A stretch of DNA of 32,711 nt. Origin: Clostridia bacterium. Lineage in GTDB: Bacteria; Bacillota; Clostridia; TANB77; CAG-508. The stretch spans positions 1 to 32,711 of the forward strand of contig JAGBAJ010000022.1 in the NCBI GenBank assembly GCA_017939755.1, in the 5' to 3' direction. The notes below the pieces were generated by a model. The model saw nothing but the letters and a program-made list of their open reading frames with translations. It was not told the DNA's origin and searched no databases. Shown here in pieces: positions 1 through 9,163 of the stretch (position 1 is the stretch's first letter; every line of letters starts with the position of its first letter). The position numbers and the translations under genes were made by a program.

Positions 1-1
1 T

Positions 2-923
2 GGAATTATGTATGGATCACAAAAAGATAGGAAAATCTTACAAAAATTATGCTTCAAGTTAATTAGTGTATGGCTAGTATGTTGTTTAATCATGTATGGT
101 TTTAATAAGTTTAAATCTGGTATGGATATTTTTTTTATTGATGTTGGGCAGGGTGATGCAACACTTATAATTACTGAGAAAAATAAGAAGATACTAATTG
201 ATGGTGGTGGAAGAGATAATGATAAGGATTATATTGGTAAGAATGTTTTATTGCCATATTTGCTAAATAAAAGGGTAAAATCATTAGACTATGTTGTGAT
301 TTCTCATTTTGATACAGACCATATTCGGTGGAATTTTGTATGTAATGGATAAAATAGATGTAAAAAATGTTATCGTATCATTTTGTGGACAATATAAATC
401 TGAAAATTATAAAAGTTTTATTAAAATTGTTAGTAAAAAGAGCATTAATATTATTGAAGTACAAGCAGGTGATAAAATTTCTATAGAGAAGAATCTTGCT
501 ATTAATATATTGTGGCCAAGTAAATCTTTTTATATTGATGAAAATGAAATTAATAATAATTCAATTGTGTGTAAATTGGTATATAAAAAATTTAGTATTT
601 TATTTACTGGAGACATAGAGGAAGTAGCAGAAAAGAGTATTTGCAATTTGTATGATAAAGAGCTTGAAAGCACAATATTAAAAGTGGGACATCATGGTTC
701 AAAAACATCTTCCTCTGAAAATTTTATAAAAAAAATTCACGCAAAGTACGCTCTAATAGGTGTTGGAAGGGATAATAAATATAGTCATCCAAGTGATATT
801 ATTATTGATAGGCTTAGGCAGTATTGCTGTACAATATATAGAACAGATGAAAATGGAGAAACTGATTTTTCAGTTGATAAAAATGGAAATATTACCAAAA
901 TAAGATGTATGTTAAAAAGATAG
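2..923 (+). CDS. comEC: ComEC C-terminal metallo-beta-lactamase region, 5'-partial, split by +1 frame change
   Basis: This is the C-terminal part of ComEC/Rec2, the membrane channel and nuclease-like component that carries single-stranded DNA into competent cells. The frame is open to the left edge, so the membrane-channel part lies outside the window. A hydrophobic helix (LISVWLVCCLIMYGF) precedes FIDVGQGDATLI, the usual start of the ComEC metallo-beta-lactamase domain. The metal motif SHFDTDHI ends at base 325. An extra base (C326) then shifts the frame: read straight, translation gives CGG, then TGG, and stops at 352; skipping C326 gives the expected DHIGG and continues through ILFTGD, KVGHHGSKTSS and a HPS motif to the stop at 923. 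The family is well supported. Whether the gene is a pseudogene, an assembly error or a recoded gene is open. Confidence 0.85.
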
Positions 924-996
924 AGTAAAATATTTAGCATAAATGTAAAAAAAATGTAGATACTATAAGTGACAAGTCATGATAGGGGGTTTTTTA

Positions 997-1569
997 ATGA
1001 AAAAAATGTATGTGGCTGTAGTTATAGTTTTGAGCCTTATTATATGCATATTAATAGCTATTATTATAGGTTTGAGTGTTTCTAAAAGTAAAATATCAGA
1101 TAACCTTAAAAATACAGAGCAAATGGCGAATGACGAATTAAATGAAACGATATCTGCAACAAATGTTGAAGAGCAGGTTAGACCAACGGCAAATATATTC
1201 ATGAGGCAGTATTACAAAAGTTGTGGACATACTATAACTGAAAAATATGGTGTACCAGAAGAAATTGTTAATATGAACAAAGCAGAAGTTAAAAGATACT
1301 ATTATGATTGGAATTTGGAAAAATTCTCAGATAAAGAGCTAGTTATTACTAAAGATAATCCTGGATTATGTGAAGAGCATTTTGTTGTAAAAGATGTTGA
1401 GGGTGTGGTTATTGTATATAACTATGACAACGAAAAGAATGAAAAGTTGTACTTAACAACTCAGATTTCAACTAAATATTTACCAAAAGAGGATATGGCA
1501 AAGTTACAGCAGGGAATAAATATTATAGGAAAAGATAATTTATATGAATTACTACAAGATTACGAATAA
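997..1569 (+). CDS. BofC C-terminal-domain-like single-pass membrane protein
   Basis: This is a 190-residue protein with one N-terminal membrane helix (about residues 4-27), a polar linker and a C-terminal domain. The last 70 residues (EEHFVVKDVEGVVIVYNYD, TTQIST.YLP, LQQGINIIGKDNLYELLQDYE) follow the pattern of the C-terminal domain of Bacillus BofC, a forespore protein that restrains SpoIVB signalling during sigma-K activation. I infer the family from this pattern only; a sporulation role here is not shown. The start is ATG 997, because GGGGG at 985-989 lies 7 bases upstream; the in-frame ATG at 979 lies upstream of that site. It sits directly after comEC, with a 73-base gap and no obvious terminator, so it may be co-transcribed. 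Confidence 0.65.
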   Translation: MKKMYVAVVIVLSLIICILIAIIIGLSVSKSKISDNLKNTEQMANDELNETISATNVEEQVRPTANIFMRQYYKSCGHTITEKYGVPEEIVNMNKAEVKRYYYDWNLEKFSDKELVITKDNPGLCEEHFVVKDVEGVVIVYNYDNEKNEKLYLTTQISTKYLPKEDMAKLQQGINIIGKDNLYELLQDYE

Positions 1570-1579
1570 GATTTTGTTA

Positions 1580-1611
1580 GCTGTGAATATAAAAATGATA
1601 CAATTCACAGC
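1580..1611 (+). other. Intergenic hairpin after the BofC-like gene
   Basis: A perfect 9-bp stem (1580-1588 with 1603-1611) lies 10 bases after the stop codon. It has no T-run after it, so it is at best a weak terminator or an mRNA 3'-end stabiliser. Confidence 0.4.
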
Positions 1612-1631
1612 CTATAGAATATATAAAGAAA

Positions 1632-1781
1632 ATTCAATGTATAATATTAAATTTATATATTCCGCCCCAACTGCGAAGAATAAGTATATGTTGCTTTGTT
1701 GTATGCTTGCAACATATACTTATTCTACCTTGTTGGTCCCCACCTTAACTTCATATATAAATTTAATATTATACATTGAAT
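1632..1781. repeat. 150-bp nested palindromic element, copy 1
   Basis: Perfect 29-bp inverted arms (1632-1660 and 1753-1781) enclose a second perfect 18-bp inverted repeat (1677-1694 and 1709-1726). The interior is more GC-rich than its surroundings (TCCGCCCC, GGTCCCC). It lies between two convergent genes. Copies 2 (4305-4463) and 3 (28869-29015) have the same size and design and share an inner-arm core around TTTATATAT. It may be a MITE-like mobile palindrome or a structured RNA; no transposase is nearby. With the flanking hairpins it fills the gap between the BofC-like gene and clpE. Confidence 0.7.
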
Positions 1782-1820
1782 ACTGATTATAAAATGAACT
1801 GGCCGTGAATAGTAACATAA

Positions 1821-1862
1821 AAATATCGAGATAACAACATAATAAATTTTATCTCGATATTT
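1821..1862 (-). terminator. Terminator of the clpE-like gene
   Basis: A perfect 13-bp stem (1821-1833 with 1850-1862) lies 10 bases beyond the clpE stop codon. On the minus strand it is followed by a short T-rich stretch. It is the expected 3' terminator for the leftward gene. Confidence 0.7.
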
Positions 1863-1871
1863 CTTCTATAA

Positions 1872-4148
1872 TTAGCTTACAACAAAAGTTAATGCATCGT
1901 TGTTACAATCAACATTAATTGTTTGACCATTAGATAGCTCTGATTTTAGAATCATCTCAGATAGCTCATCCTCAATATATCTTTGAATTGCTCTTCTAAG
2001 TGGGCGAGCACCATATTTTACATTAGTACCCATCTTTAATAAGTAATTCCTTGCTGAATCTGAAATATTCATGTTTATGTCTTTATCGTGCAATGCCTTT
2101 CTTGTTTTTTCTAACATCAAGTCAATAATTTGAAGTAATTGATCTTCAGTTAATGATTTAAATGTTACAATCTCATCAATTCTATTTAAGAATTCTGGTC
2201 TAAAGGTTTCTCTTAAACTATCTTGAAGTTTATTATAATTTATACTCGATTCATTGCTAAAACCAATAGAGTTAGTATTCAAATTTGATCCAACATTTGA
2301 TGTCATTATTATTATAGTATTTTCAAAATTAATAGTGTTTCCTTGACTATCTGTCAATCTACCATCATCTAATACTTGAAGTAGGATGTTGAAGACATCA
2401 GAATGTGCTTTTTCAATTTCATCAAACAAAACAATAGAATAAGGTTTTCTTTTTACCTTTTCTGTAAGTTGACCAGCATCATCATAACCAACATATCCAG
2501 GAGGTGATCCAATTAATTTGGCAGTTGAATGACTTTCCATAAATTCAGACATATCAACACGAATTATAGAGTTTTCATCTCCAAACATTTCGTATGCTAG
2601 TGATTTGGCAAGCTCAGTTTTTCCAACTCCAGTAGGTCCAACAAATATAAATGAAGGTGGTCTTTTTGTGGTTTGAAGGCCAGCTCTGTTACGACGTATG
2701 GCTTTAGATACGATTTTTACAGCTTCATCTTGACCTATTATTCTATGGTGTAAATTTTGCTCTAAATTCAATAATTTTTGGGTTTCAGCTTCTGTAATTT
2801 TGCTTACAGGAATTTTAGTCCATCTTTCAATAACATTTGCTATGTCGTAAACAGATAGAGAAACAACCTTCATTTTCTTTGTTAGTTCATCTATTTGCTC
2901 TATTATTTTACATTCTTTAACTTTTAGCTCTGCAGCTTTTTGATAATCCTCGGTTGAATCTGCCTGAGCAGCTTCTTCTTTTTCTAATTGAACTTCTGAG
3001 AGCTTGTTCTTTAGTACCTCTAATTCATATAAATCTTTATTGTTTAGATTGATTTGTGAACATGCTTCGTCTAAAACATCAATTGCTTTATCTGGTAAGA
3101 ATCTATCATGGATGTACTTTTCTGACATAATAACAGCTTGGCGTATAACATCAGTAGATATTTTTACCTTATGGAAATCTTCATAATATTTTTTTATGCC
3201 TTCCAATATATCAACAGCATCATTTGCAGAAGGCTCTTCAACTAATACTTGTTGGAATCTTCTTTCTAATGCAGAATCCTTTTCAATATATTTTCTATAT
3301 TCTTTTAACGTTGTAGTTCCTATTAATTGAATTTCTCCGTTGGAAAGGGAAGGTTTTAATATATCTGCAGCATTCATAGAGTGCTCTGCATCTCCAGCTC
3401 CAATAATGTTGTGTATCTCGTCAATAACAAGAATAATATTACCACATTGTTTACACTCATCAATAATTGCCTTCATTCTAGATTCAAATTGACCTCTAAA
3501 TTGTGTCCCTGCAATTACAGACGTCATATCAAGTAAATAAACTTCCTTTGTTAACAATTTAGCTGGAACATTACCAGAAGCAATTTTTATAGCTAAGCCT
3601 TGGGCTATTGCTGTTTTTCCAACACCAGGTTCACCTATAAGGCAAGGATTATTTTTTGTACGTCGATTTAAAATTTGAATAACTCGCTCTAGCTCTTTAT
3701 CCCTACCAATAACCATATCTAGTTGATTATTTTTTGCCTTAGTAGTTAGATTAGTTCCAAAATTGTCTAAGGCCTTATGTTTTTTGTTATTTGTTTTCTT
3801 TTCAGTTTTTACTTTTTTTGTTGAGTTTGACTCTTCAGATTCTTTAGAATTACCAAATAGTCCTGAAAAAATTGAGCCAAGACTATTATTAGATTCATCA
3901 TTCATTAAGTTATTTGCATCTGCTACAAAATTAGGATTTTCGGACATGTCTGAGAACATAGACTCAAATTGCTTAGTCATGTTTTCAATATCACTATCAG
4001 ATAAATTAGCTTGTCTCGCTAAAGCATCTAAAGGATTAATTCCTTGTTTTTTTGCACATTCATAGCATAAACCTTCCATCTCGTGTGTGTTATCAGATTT
4101 ATTTATAAATATTACAGCTGCATTTTTTTTACAAACTGAACATATCAT
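1872..4148 (-). CDS. clpE: ClpE-type AAA+ unfoldase with N-terminal zinc finger
   Basis: This is a 758-residue Hsp100 ATPase that would unfold substrates for ClpP. An N-terminal four-cysteine zinc finger (C3, C6, C28, C31) replaces the usual Clp N repeat domain, as in ClpE. A low-complexity linker follows, then AAA-1 (Walker A GEPGVGKT at 172-179, Walker B with D243/E244, arginine-finger region ERRF near 295-298), a UVR-like coiled coil (about 375-425) and AAA-2 (Walker A GPTGVGKT at 504-511, Walker B D576/E577). An IGF tripeptide at about 628-630 sits where the ClpP-docking loop is found. AGGAG lies 7 bases before the ATG. I looked for a CtsR operator upstream and did not see a clear one. 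It could also be called ClpC-like, but the zinc finger and missing N domain favour ClpE. Confidence 0.9.
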   Translation of the reverse strand: MICSVCKKNAAVIFINKSDNTHEMEGLCYECAKKQGINPLDALARQANLSDSDIENMTKQFESMFSDMSENPNFVADANNLMNDESNNSLGSIFSGLFGNSKESEESNSTKKVKTEKKTNNKKHKALDNFGTNLTTKAKNNQLDMVIGRDKELERVIQILNRRTKNNPCLIGEPGVGKTAIAQGLAIKIASGNVPAKLLTKEVYLLDMTSVIAGTQFRGQFESRMKAIIDECKQCGNIILVIDEIHNIIGAGDAEHSMNAADILKPSLSNGEIQLIGTTTLKEYRKYIEKDSALERRFQQVLVEEPSANDAVDILEGIKKYYEDFHKVKISTDVIRQAVIMSEKYIHDRFLPDKAIDVLDEACSQINLNNKDLYELEVLKNKLSEVQLEKEEAAQADSTEDYQKAAELKVKECKIIEQIDELTKKMKVVSLSVYDIANVIERWTKIPVSKITEAETQKLLNLEQNLHHRIIGQDEAVKIVSKAIRRNRAGLQTTKRPPSFIFVGPTGVGKTELAKSLAYEMFGDENSIIRVDMSEFMESHSTAKLIGSPPGYVGYDDAGQLTEKVKRKPYSIVLFDEIEKAHSDVFNILLQVLDDGRLTDSQGNTINFENTIIIMTSNVGSNLNTNSIGFSNESSINYNKLQDSLRETFRPEFLNRIDEIVTFKSLTEDQLLQIIDLMLEKTRKALHDKDINMNISDSARNYLLKMGTNVKYGARPLRRAIQRYIEDELSEMILKSELSNGQTINVDCNNDALTFVVS

Positions 4149-4188
4149 ATTTTCTCTCCTTTTTTTCTTATTATAATAAATATATAAT

Positions 4189-4217
4189 ATAATACATTAA
4201 AAATAAACGATAGTCAA
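4189..4217 (-). promoter_or_regulatory. Sigma-A-type promoter of clpE
   Basis: On the minus strand, TTGACT (4212-4217) and TATTAT (4189-4194) are separated by 17 bases, about 40 bases before the clpE start. Confidence 0.75.
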
Positions 4218-4304
4218 TGGCATATTTTGTGTTATATTGATATATAGCTATGAATTGGTTGGCGGTCAGCCTTAATGTTTTAGTTTGTCTGTGTAAATAG
4301 CCCA

Positions 4305-4463
4305 GGAATGTGTATTTATATATTGAAATTCCGTTCTTTACTGGTCGCTGGTAGAATTTTGTGCCTAAAGAAAAGATAGTTTTTTTGGTTTTTGCAATAG
4401 CCGTTAGATTTTGAGGCTCCCACACTGCGCATCACTGCATTTCAATATATAAATACACATTCC
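4305..4463. repeat. 159-bp palindromic element, copy 2
   Basis: Perfect 25-bp inverted arms (4305-4329 and 4439-4463) enclose about 109 bases with a comparatively GC-rich interior and only a weak central hairpin. It lies between the divergent promoters of clpE and the zinc-ribbon gene. Architecture and inner-arm core match copy 1, including TTCCG just inside the left arm. A 10-base direct repeat (CTATGAATTG at 4248-4257 and again near 4498) flanks it at a distance. The minus-strand open frame across it is not a credible gene. Confidence 0.65.
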
Positions 4464-4539
4464 ATACTCTACTTTTTGGTATAAGTTTGGCCAGTAACTA
4501 TGAATTGTATTTACTAGTTAGTAAAGTAAAAATATACTG

Positions 4540-4568
4540 TTGAAAATTAAAAATTTTTATAATATGAT
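4540..4568 (+). promoter_or_regulatory. Promoter of the zinc-ribbon membrane protein gene
   Basis: TTGAAA (4540-4545) and TATGAT (4563-4568) are separated by 17 bases, 30 bases upstream of the ATG at 4598. Confidence 0.7.
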
Positions 4569-4597
4569 ATAGCCATAAAAATGAGAGGAGATCAATT

Positions 4598-5632
4598 ATG
4601 AGTGTAAGTGATCATAAATGTACAGCATGTAAAGCGGTTTTAAAGTTTAATCCAGCAAAACAAAAGTGGATTTGTGAGTATTGTGGTACGCAATATAGTT
4701 TAGAAGATTTAGAGCAAAATAAGAAAGAAAGAAATGTAAGTAATTCTGCAAAGAGTGTAGTAAATGGACATTATAAAGAGTATCATTGTCCTGATTGTGG
4801 AGCAGAAATTGTTATGGATGAAAATACAGCAGCTACTGCATGTGTATATTGTGGAAATACGGCTATTATTTCAGATAGGCTTAATGGCGAATTTGCACCT
4901 AAAAATATAATTCCGTTTAAGAAAACAAGAGAACAAGCAATTGAGGCATTTAGTAATTATAAAAAAGGAAAATGGTTTATGCCATCTGAATTTGTAAGAA
5001 AGGAAAACATAGAGAAGACATCAGGCGTGTACATACCATTTTATTTGTATGACATGGATGTATTTGAGCAAATTAATGTTAATGCAATTAAAGAAACAAG
5101 GTGGAGTGATTCAGATTTTTATTATACAAAAAAAGATTATTATAAGGTTTATAGAGCAGGGAATATGTCATTTAATAAAATTCCCACTGATGCATCAAAA
5201 AAATTTCCTGATGACATAATGGATTCTATAGAACCATTTGATTACAATGGGTTAGAAGAATTTAATTCTTCATATATGTCTGGATTTTTAGCTGAAAAAT
5301 ATGACATCGAAATGAACGAGTTAGAAAACAGAGCTAAGAAAAGAGCAATAGAAACAGCAAAAGATACTTTATATAAAGACATTATTGGATATGATGAGAA
5401 AAATATAAGAAGTGCAGTAGATGAAGTAGATATAAAGGAAACAAGTTATGTGCTATTACCTGTATGGATGCTTAATGTTAAATATAATGGAAAAATCTAT
5501 ACTTTAGCAATGAATGGTCAGACTGGAAAATTTATTGGGAATGTACCAATTTCATGGAAAAAAGTTGCAAAGATATGGACAATAATATTTGCAATAATAA
5601 CTGCGATAATGTTGCTTTTTAGTCTTTTCTAA
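4598..5632 (+). CDS. YdjG-like double zinc-ribbon membrane protein
   Basis: This 344-residue protein has two N-terminal zinc ribbons (CTAC...CEYC at about 8-29, CPDC...CVYC at about 64-87), a central soluble domain and one C-terminal membrane helix (about 323-344). Such proteins are often annotated as TFIIB-type zinc ribbon proteins. The layout matches Bacillus YdjG, a membrane partner in the PspA/YdjGHI envelope-stress system, where the next gene encodes the TPM-domain protein YdjH. The following small gene here fits that pairing. GAGGAG lies 7 bases before the ATG. The family is reasonably supported; a role in envelope stress is inference from context, and no SPFH or PspA gene is in the window. 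Confidence 0.7.
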   Translation: MSVSDHKCTACKAVLKFNPAKQKWICEYCGTQYSLEDLEQNKKERNVSNSAKSVVNGHYKEYHCPDCGAEIVMDENTAATACVYCGNTAIISDRLNGEFAPKNIIPFKKTREQAIEAFSNYKKGKWFMPSEFVRKENIEKTSGVYIPFYLYDMDVFEQINVNAIKETRWSDSDFYYTKKDYYKVYRAGNMSFNKIPTDASKKFPDDIMDSIEPFDYNGLEEFNSSYMSGFLAEKYDIEMNELENRAKKRAIETAKDTLYKDIIGYDEKNIRSAVDEVDIKETSYVLLPVWMLNVKYNGKIYTLAMNGQTGKFIGNVPISWKKVAKIWTIIFAIITAIMLLFSLF

Positions 5633-5673
5633 GCAACAAGTAGAAGTAGAAGGTTGGAAAACTTACCTTTTTT

Positions 5674-5700
5674 CAACTAGATTTGTGCCTTAAGGAAGGA
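5674..5700 (+). promoter_or_regulatory. Conserved leader box with SD hairpin, copy 1
   Basis: This stretch (CAACTAGATTTGT, then CCTT, then AAGGAAGG) is nearly identical to 29953-29979, upstream of an unrelated small gene. In both copies CCTT can pair with the AAGG of the Shine-Dalgarno across a 4-base loop, so the ribosome site could be masked. Upstream, 5654-5662 can also pair with 5669-5677. Confidence 0.5.
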
Positions 5701-5702
5701 AT

Positions 5703-6065
5703 GTGAAAAAAATGAAAAAAAAATTAACAATATGCATAGTCTTCATTACTATTTGTGTTGCCGTATGCCTTGGAAATAAAACAAATGCATATATAAGGAG
5801 AGAAGAAACAAATAATGTTAAAAGCTCTGCTGAGAAAATAAATGAAAGACAAGAAAAAGATAAAACGAAAAGCATTTTTATATCAGTGGGAATTGGTGCA
5901 GCAGCATCAACAATTATATGTTTTTTTATTGGACTTTCCCACAAACCAGTTAAAACAGCTAAAGCGGCGAATAACTACATTGAAAGAAATTCAATAGATA
6001 TTACAGATCGAGAAGATCAATTTTACGATTCAGTTGTAAATAGAACAGCTAAGTCGGACAAATAG
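5703..6065 (+). CDS. Small membrane protein resembling a YdjH/TPM protein without its TPM domain
   Basis: This 120-residue protein has an N-terminal signal or membrane helix (about 7-25), a short charged linker, a second membrane helix (about 58-80) and a basic C-terminal tail. The tail (NNYIERNSIDITDREDQF, then NRTAKS) resembles the end of Firmicutes TPM-domain proteins of the YgcG/YdjH type. The extracytoplasmic TPM domain expected between signal and helix is absent. The neighbour is a YdjG-like gene, which supports this reading. I take GTG 5703 as the start, with AAGGA at 5692-5696 six bases upstream; ATG 5712 is an alternative. It could be a natural short form or a deletion derivative. 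Confidence in the coding call is high, in the family moderate. Confidence 0.55.
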   Translation: MKKMKKKLTICIVFITICVAVCLGNKTNAYIRREETNNVKSSAEKINERQEKDKTKSIFISVGIGAAASTIICFFIGLSHKPVKTAKAANNYIERNSIDITDREDQFYDSVVNRTAKSDK

Positions 6066-6095
6066 GATAATTACAATAAAAAGGATGAGATACAA

Positions 6096-8036
6096 TTGGC
6101 AAAAAAATTAATAATTACGGAAAAACCATCCGTTGCAATGGAATTTGCAAAAGTACTAAATACAAATGGAATTAGAAAAAACGGCTACATCGAGTCAGAT
6201 GAGTGGATAATCACGTGGTGTGTCGGTCATCTGGTTACAATGTCATATCCAGAAAAGTATGATGAAAATTTAAAATTTTGGAGATTAGATACATTACCAT
6301 TTATTCCAAATGATTGGAAGTATGAAGTTATTCCAGCAGTGGAAAATCAATTTAATATAGTAAAACAATTACTTCAGAGAGAAGATGTTGAAGTAATATA
6401 TAACGCAGGTGACTCTGGGCGCGAAGGGGAATATATTCAAAGATTAGTTTTTATGATGGCTAAGCCAAATCCTGCAGCTCAGATGAAGAGAGTATGGATT
6501 GATTCACAAACAGAGGACGAAATAAAAAGAGGTATAAAAGAAGCAAAAAATCTAAATGAATATGATAGTTTATCAGATGCAGCATACTTAAGAGCAAAAG
6601 AAGATTATCTTATAGGTATAAATTTTTCTCGTTTATTATCAATTATTTTTGGTAGAAGAATTGCAAAGAAAATAGATGAAGAAAAGGTGTCTATTTCTGT
6701 TGGAAGAGTTATGACTTGTGTTCTAGGTATGGTTGTATCCAGAGAGCGTGAAATTGTTAATTTCGTAAAGGTGCCATATTACAAAGTTATAGGCGAATTC
6801 GGTGAAGAAGAAAGCTCATTTAAAGCAGAGTGGAAGGTAACAGAAGAATCCAAATTTTTTAATTCTACAAAGCTCTACAATGAATCGGGATTTAAAAAGA
6901 TTGAAGATGCTCAGAATTTTATTTTGTCATTGAAGGATAAAAAAGCTATTGTAAACGAGGTTAAAAAAACAAAACAAAAAGAAAATGCTCCATTGTTATT
7001 CAATTTAGCCGAAATACAAAATGAATGTACTAAACGTTTTAAAATTAAACCAGATGAAACTCTAGAAATAATGCAGGGCTTGTATGAAAAGAAACTTGTT
7101 ACATACCCAAGAACAGATGCAAGAGTCTTATCAACAGCTGTTAGCAAGGTTATATCTAAAAACTTAAATGGTTTAGCTAAAGGGTACAAGGACCAAGAGG
7201 TACAAGGCTATATAAGGAAAATGGTTGATGAAAAATATTCAACAGATATTACAAAATCGAAGTATGTTGATGATAGTAAAATTACGGATCACTATGCTAT
7301 TATACCAACAGGACAGGGCTTCGAAAATTATGACAAATTACCAGATTTAGATAAAAATATATACAAGGTAATTGTAAAAAGATTTATACAAATTTTTTAT
7401 CCACCAGCAGAATATAGTAAAGTGTCAGCCACTATTTTAATTGAAAAAGAGCAGTTTTCAGTTTCTGGAAAGGTTTGCATAAAACAAGGATATTTAGAAA
7501 TTGCAAAGCCTCAAAAGGAAGATTTAAAGAAAGAACAGAATGAAAAAAATAGTGAACAGCAAGAAAACAATTTAGATATATTAACAAAGTTAAAGAAAAA
7601 TTCAGAAGTAAAAGTTATTAATTTTGAAACAAAGAATGCAGAGACTTCACCACCAAGCCGTTATAATTCTGGTTCAATAATACTAGCGATGGAAAATGCA
7701 GGAAAACTTATTGAAGATGAGGAACTAAGAGAGCAAATAAAGGGAGCAGGAATTGGAACAAGTGCTACACGTGGAGGAATAATAGAAAAGCTCGAGCGTA
7801 TAAAATACATAAAAATAAATAATAAAACACAAATTATAACTCCAACGAACAAAGGCGAGGCAATATACGATGTTGTAAATTCATCTATGCCAGATATGCT
7901 AAATCCAAAATTGACTGCAAGTTGGGAAAAGGGTCTGGATATGGTTGCTAAAAAAGAAATTAAATCAGATGAATTTATGGTAAAACTTGAAAGTTATATA
8001 AAAGCAAAAATAAATAAATTAGTGATAAAGAGATAA
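6096..8036 (+). CDS. topB: DNA topoisomerase III
   Basis: This is a 646-residue type IA topoisomerase, which relaxes and decatenates DNA through a transient 5'-phosphotyrosine link. The Toprim domain starts with TEKPSVA (8-14) and carries GDSGREGE (105-112), the TopB form of the acidic motif. SVGRVMT (201-207) is the DNA-binding strand motif, and Y337 in LVTYPRTD is the catalytic tyrosine. GIGTSATRGGII marks the C-terminal part of the core. No zinc-finger domain follows, so it is slightly shorter than Bacillus TopB. The start is TTG 6096 behind AAGGATGA (6081-6088). It follows the previous gene by 30 bases and is probably co-transcribed. Confidence 0.95.
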   Translation: MAKKLIITEKPSVAMEFAKVLNTNGIRKNGYIESDEWIITWCVGHLVTMSYPEKYDENLKFWRLDTLPFIPNDWKYEVIPAVENQFNIVKQLLQREDVEVIYNAGDSGREGEYIQRLVFMMAKPNPAAQMKRVWIDSQTEDEIKRGIKEAKNLNEYDSLSDAAYLRAKEDYLIGINFSRLLSIIFGRRIAKKIDEEKVSISVGRVMTCVLGMVVSREREIVNFVKVPYYKVIGEFGEEESSFKAEWKVTEESKFFNSTKLYNESGFKKIEDAQNFILSLKDKKAIVNEVKKTKQKENAPLLFNLAEIQNECTKRFKIKPDETLEIMQGLYEKKLVTYPRTDARVLSTAVSKVISKNLNGLAKGYKDQEVQGYIRKMVDEKYSTDITKSKYVDDSKITDHYAIIPTGQGFENYDKLPDLDKNIYKVIVKRFIQIFYPPAEYSKVSATILIEKEQFSVSGKVCIKQGYLEIAKPQKEDLKKEQNEKNSEQQENNLDILTKLKKNSEVKVINFETKNAETSPPSRYNSGSIILAMENAGKLIEDEELREQIKGAGIGTSATRGGIIEKLERIKYIKINNKTQIITPTNKGEAIYDVVNSSMPDMLNPKLTASWEKGLDMVAKKEIKSDEFMVKLESYIKAKINKLVIKR

Positions 8037-8063
8037 AAAAGGGACTGTAAAAAAGTCCCTTTT
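8037..8063. terminator. Bidirectional terminator between topB and the 309-aa gene
   Basis: A perfect 10-bp stem (8037-8046 with 8054-8063) has a T-run on either strand. It starts right after the topB stop and overlaps the stop codon of the convergent gene. Confidence 0.9.
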
Positions 8064-8991
8064 ATAAATTTCTATCATCTGTAGTTACATGTTTCATTTT
8101 CACAGAGCGTTCAGATGAATATGCCTGTTCGAATTTTTCTGGTGCTTTTGGTATTGTATATCTATGCTCTGCTAGGAATTTATCTCTTTGTGAAATAGGC
8201 TTTTGGTATGCTTTTCTAAAATCTCCAATAACATCTTTTGAATTTGATATAAATGTGTTTGAGATATATTTATGATCTATATATAGACAATTATCTGAAG
8301 TAGCAAAATTTATATCAAAAGGTAATTGATCAGGATCTCCATCATATAGCTCAGATAATTCTTGTAAATATAGAGCACATGCTGTTTGGTAGTTATTAAA
8401 ATTAGGGTTTAGTTTTGTGATATTTCTTCTTAATAATTCTAGTATATGGAAATCTGCATCAGGACATAGCTTTAAATTATAAAGCATTTCCTTATGCATT
8501 CTTTTTATTTTCTTACTTGGTTTTCTATGTTTAGCTTTGCAGGCCTTTTTATATGCTGCTAAATCAGCACGTAACATTCTTTTAAATTCATGTCTATTAC
8601 TAAGTTTTAATATAAAAGAGCTAACTGGATCTGTGGAAATTGAATCTATTATATTAAAATTACAATCTAACAGTGCATAATATGTTTTATATTTATTTAT
8701 AACTATATGTGGTTTATCGCTTAATGGCTCTGATAAACTTTCGTCTTCTAGTGGTTGGTCTGCGAAATCATGTAAATTTTGATTATCATATTCAGATATA
8801 TCAGAACCTGTGCAATCAAGTTCATATGATTCATCTAAATTTGCATTAGATTGTATAGTATCTGTACTAGAAGCTATTTCTTCAGAAGATTGGTTTTCAG
8901 TGGACCTAGGTGGAATAGGTGTGCTCTCCGTACCATAATACTTTAAATATATATTGACAAGTTTTTGTCTAACATCATCTTCTTTATTCAA
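8062..8991 (-). CDS. Unknown 309-aa protein divergent to the coiled-coil array
   Basis: I do not recognise this family. From the TTG start it has 309 residues: a short N-terminal helix (1-20), an acidic Ser/Thr/Asp/Glu-rich, probably disordered linker (21-92), and a folded C-terminal region with a strongly basic helix (about 147-167). There is no signal peptide or membrane helix. It ends TTDDRNL, close to the ends of the large proteins of the adjacent array (EDDLEL, EDDFVL). The start is TTG 8991, because AGGGAGG lies 6 bases upstream and a good promoter sits just before it; a longer frame to 9096 would run over both divergent promoters. The shared tail and shared control region suggest it belongs with the array. 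Confidence 0.8.
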   Translation of the reverse strand: MNKEDDVRQKLVNIYLKYYGTESTPIPPRSTENQSSEEIASSTDTIQSNANLDESYELDCTGSDISEYDNQNLHDFADQPLEDESLSEPLSDKPHIVINKYKTYYALLDCNFNIIDSISTDPVSSFILKLSNRHEFKRMLRADLAAYKKACKAKHRKPSKKIKRMHKEMLYNLKLCPDADFHILELLRRNITKLNPNFNNYQTACALYLQELSELYDGDPDQLPFDINFATSDNCLYIDHKYISNTFISNSKDVIGDFRKAYQKPISQRDKFLAEHRYTIPKAPEKFEQAYSSERSVKMKHVTTDDRNL

Positions 8992-9024
8992 AATATACCT
9001 CCCTAAAATAAAAACTATTATACT

Positions 9025-9053
9025 ATTATAACACGTTACATAAAAAATTTCAA
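9025..9053 (-). promoter_or_regulatory. Extended -10 promoter of the 309-aa gene
   Basis: On the minus strand TTGAAA (9048-9053) and TATAAT (9025-9030) are 17 bases apart, with TGT just before the -10. Confidence 0.85.
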
Positions 9054-9090
9054 TAATAAAACTGGGATTATGTAAAAGAGCCCGTAAGTG

Positions 9091-9119
9091 TTGCAATATC
9101 TGGAAAAATGTGTTAGAAT
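9091..9119 (+). promoter_or_regulatory. Promoter of the coiled-coil array
   Basis: TTGCAA (9091-9096) and TAGAAT (9114-9119) are 17 bases apart with a TGT extension. It is back to back with the minus-strand promoter, so the two transcription units share one short control region. Confidence 0.8.
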
Positions 9120-9163
9120 TATAGTGTTAAGCTATATTATATTATAGAAAGGTGGGCTTGATT

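Noticed and set aside
963..1202. Minus-strand open frame over the BofC-like gene
   Set aside because: It is antisense to a better gene with a clear SD and has no SD of its own.
1544..1786. Plus-strand 80-codon frame after the BofC-like gene
   Set aside because: It overlaps the palindromic element and simply translates its arms; there is no SD.
4149..4260. CtsR operator before the clpE-like gene
   Set aside because: No tandem GGTCAAA-type heptads are present, only a sigma-A promoter.
4171..4425. Minus-strand 84-codon frame upstream of clpE
   Set aside because: It runs across the clpE promoter and palindromic element 2, has no SD and shows no protein-like composition.
8992..9096. Longer N terminus for the 309-aa protein
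   Set aside because: It would cross the minus-strand promoter and reach the plus-strand one; TTG 8991 has a perfectly placed AGGGAGG.
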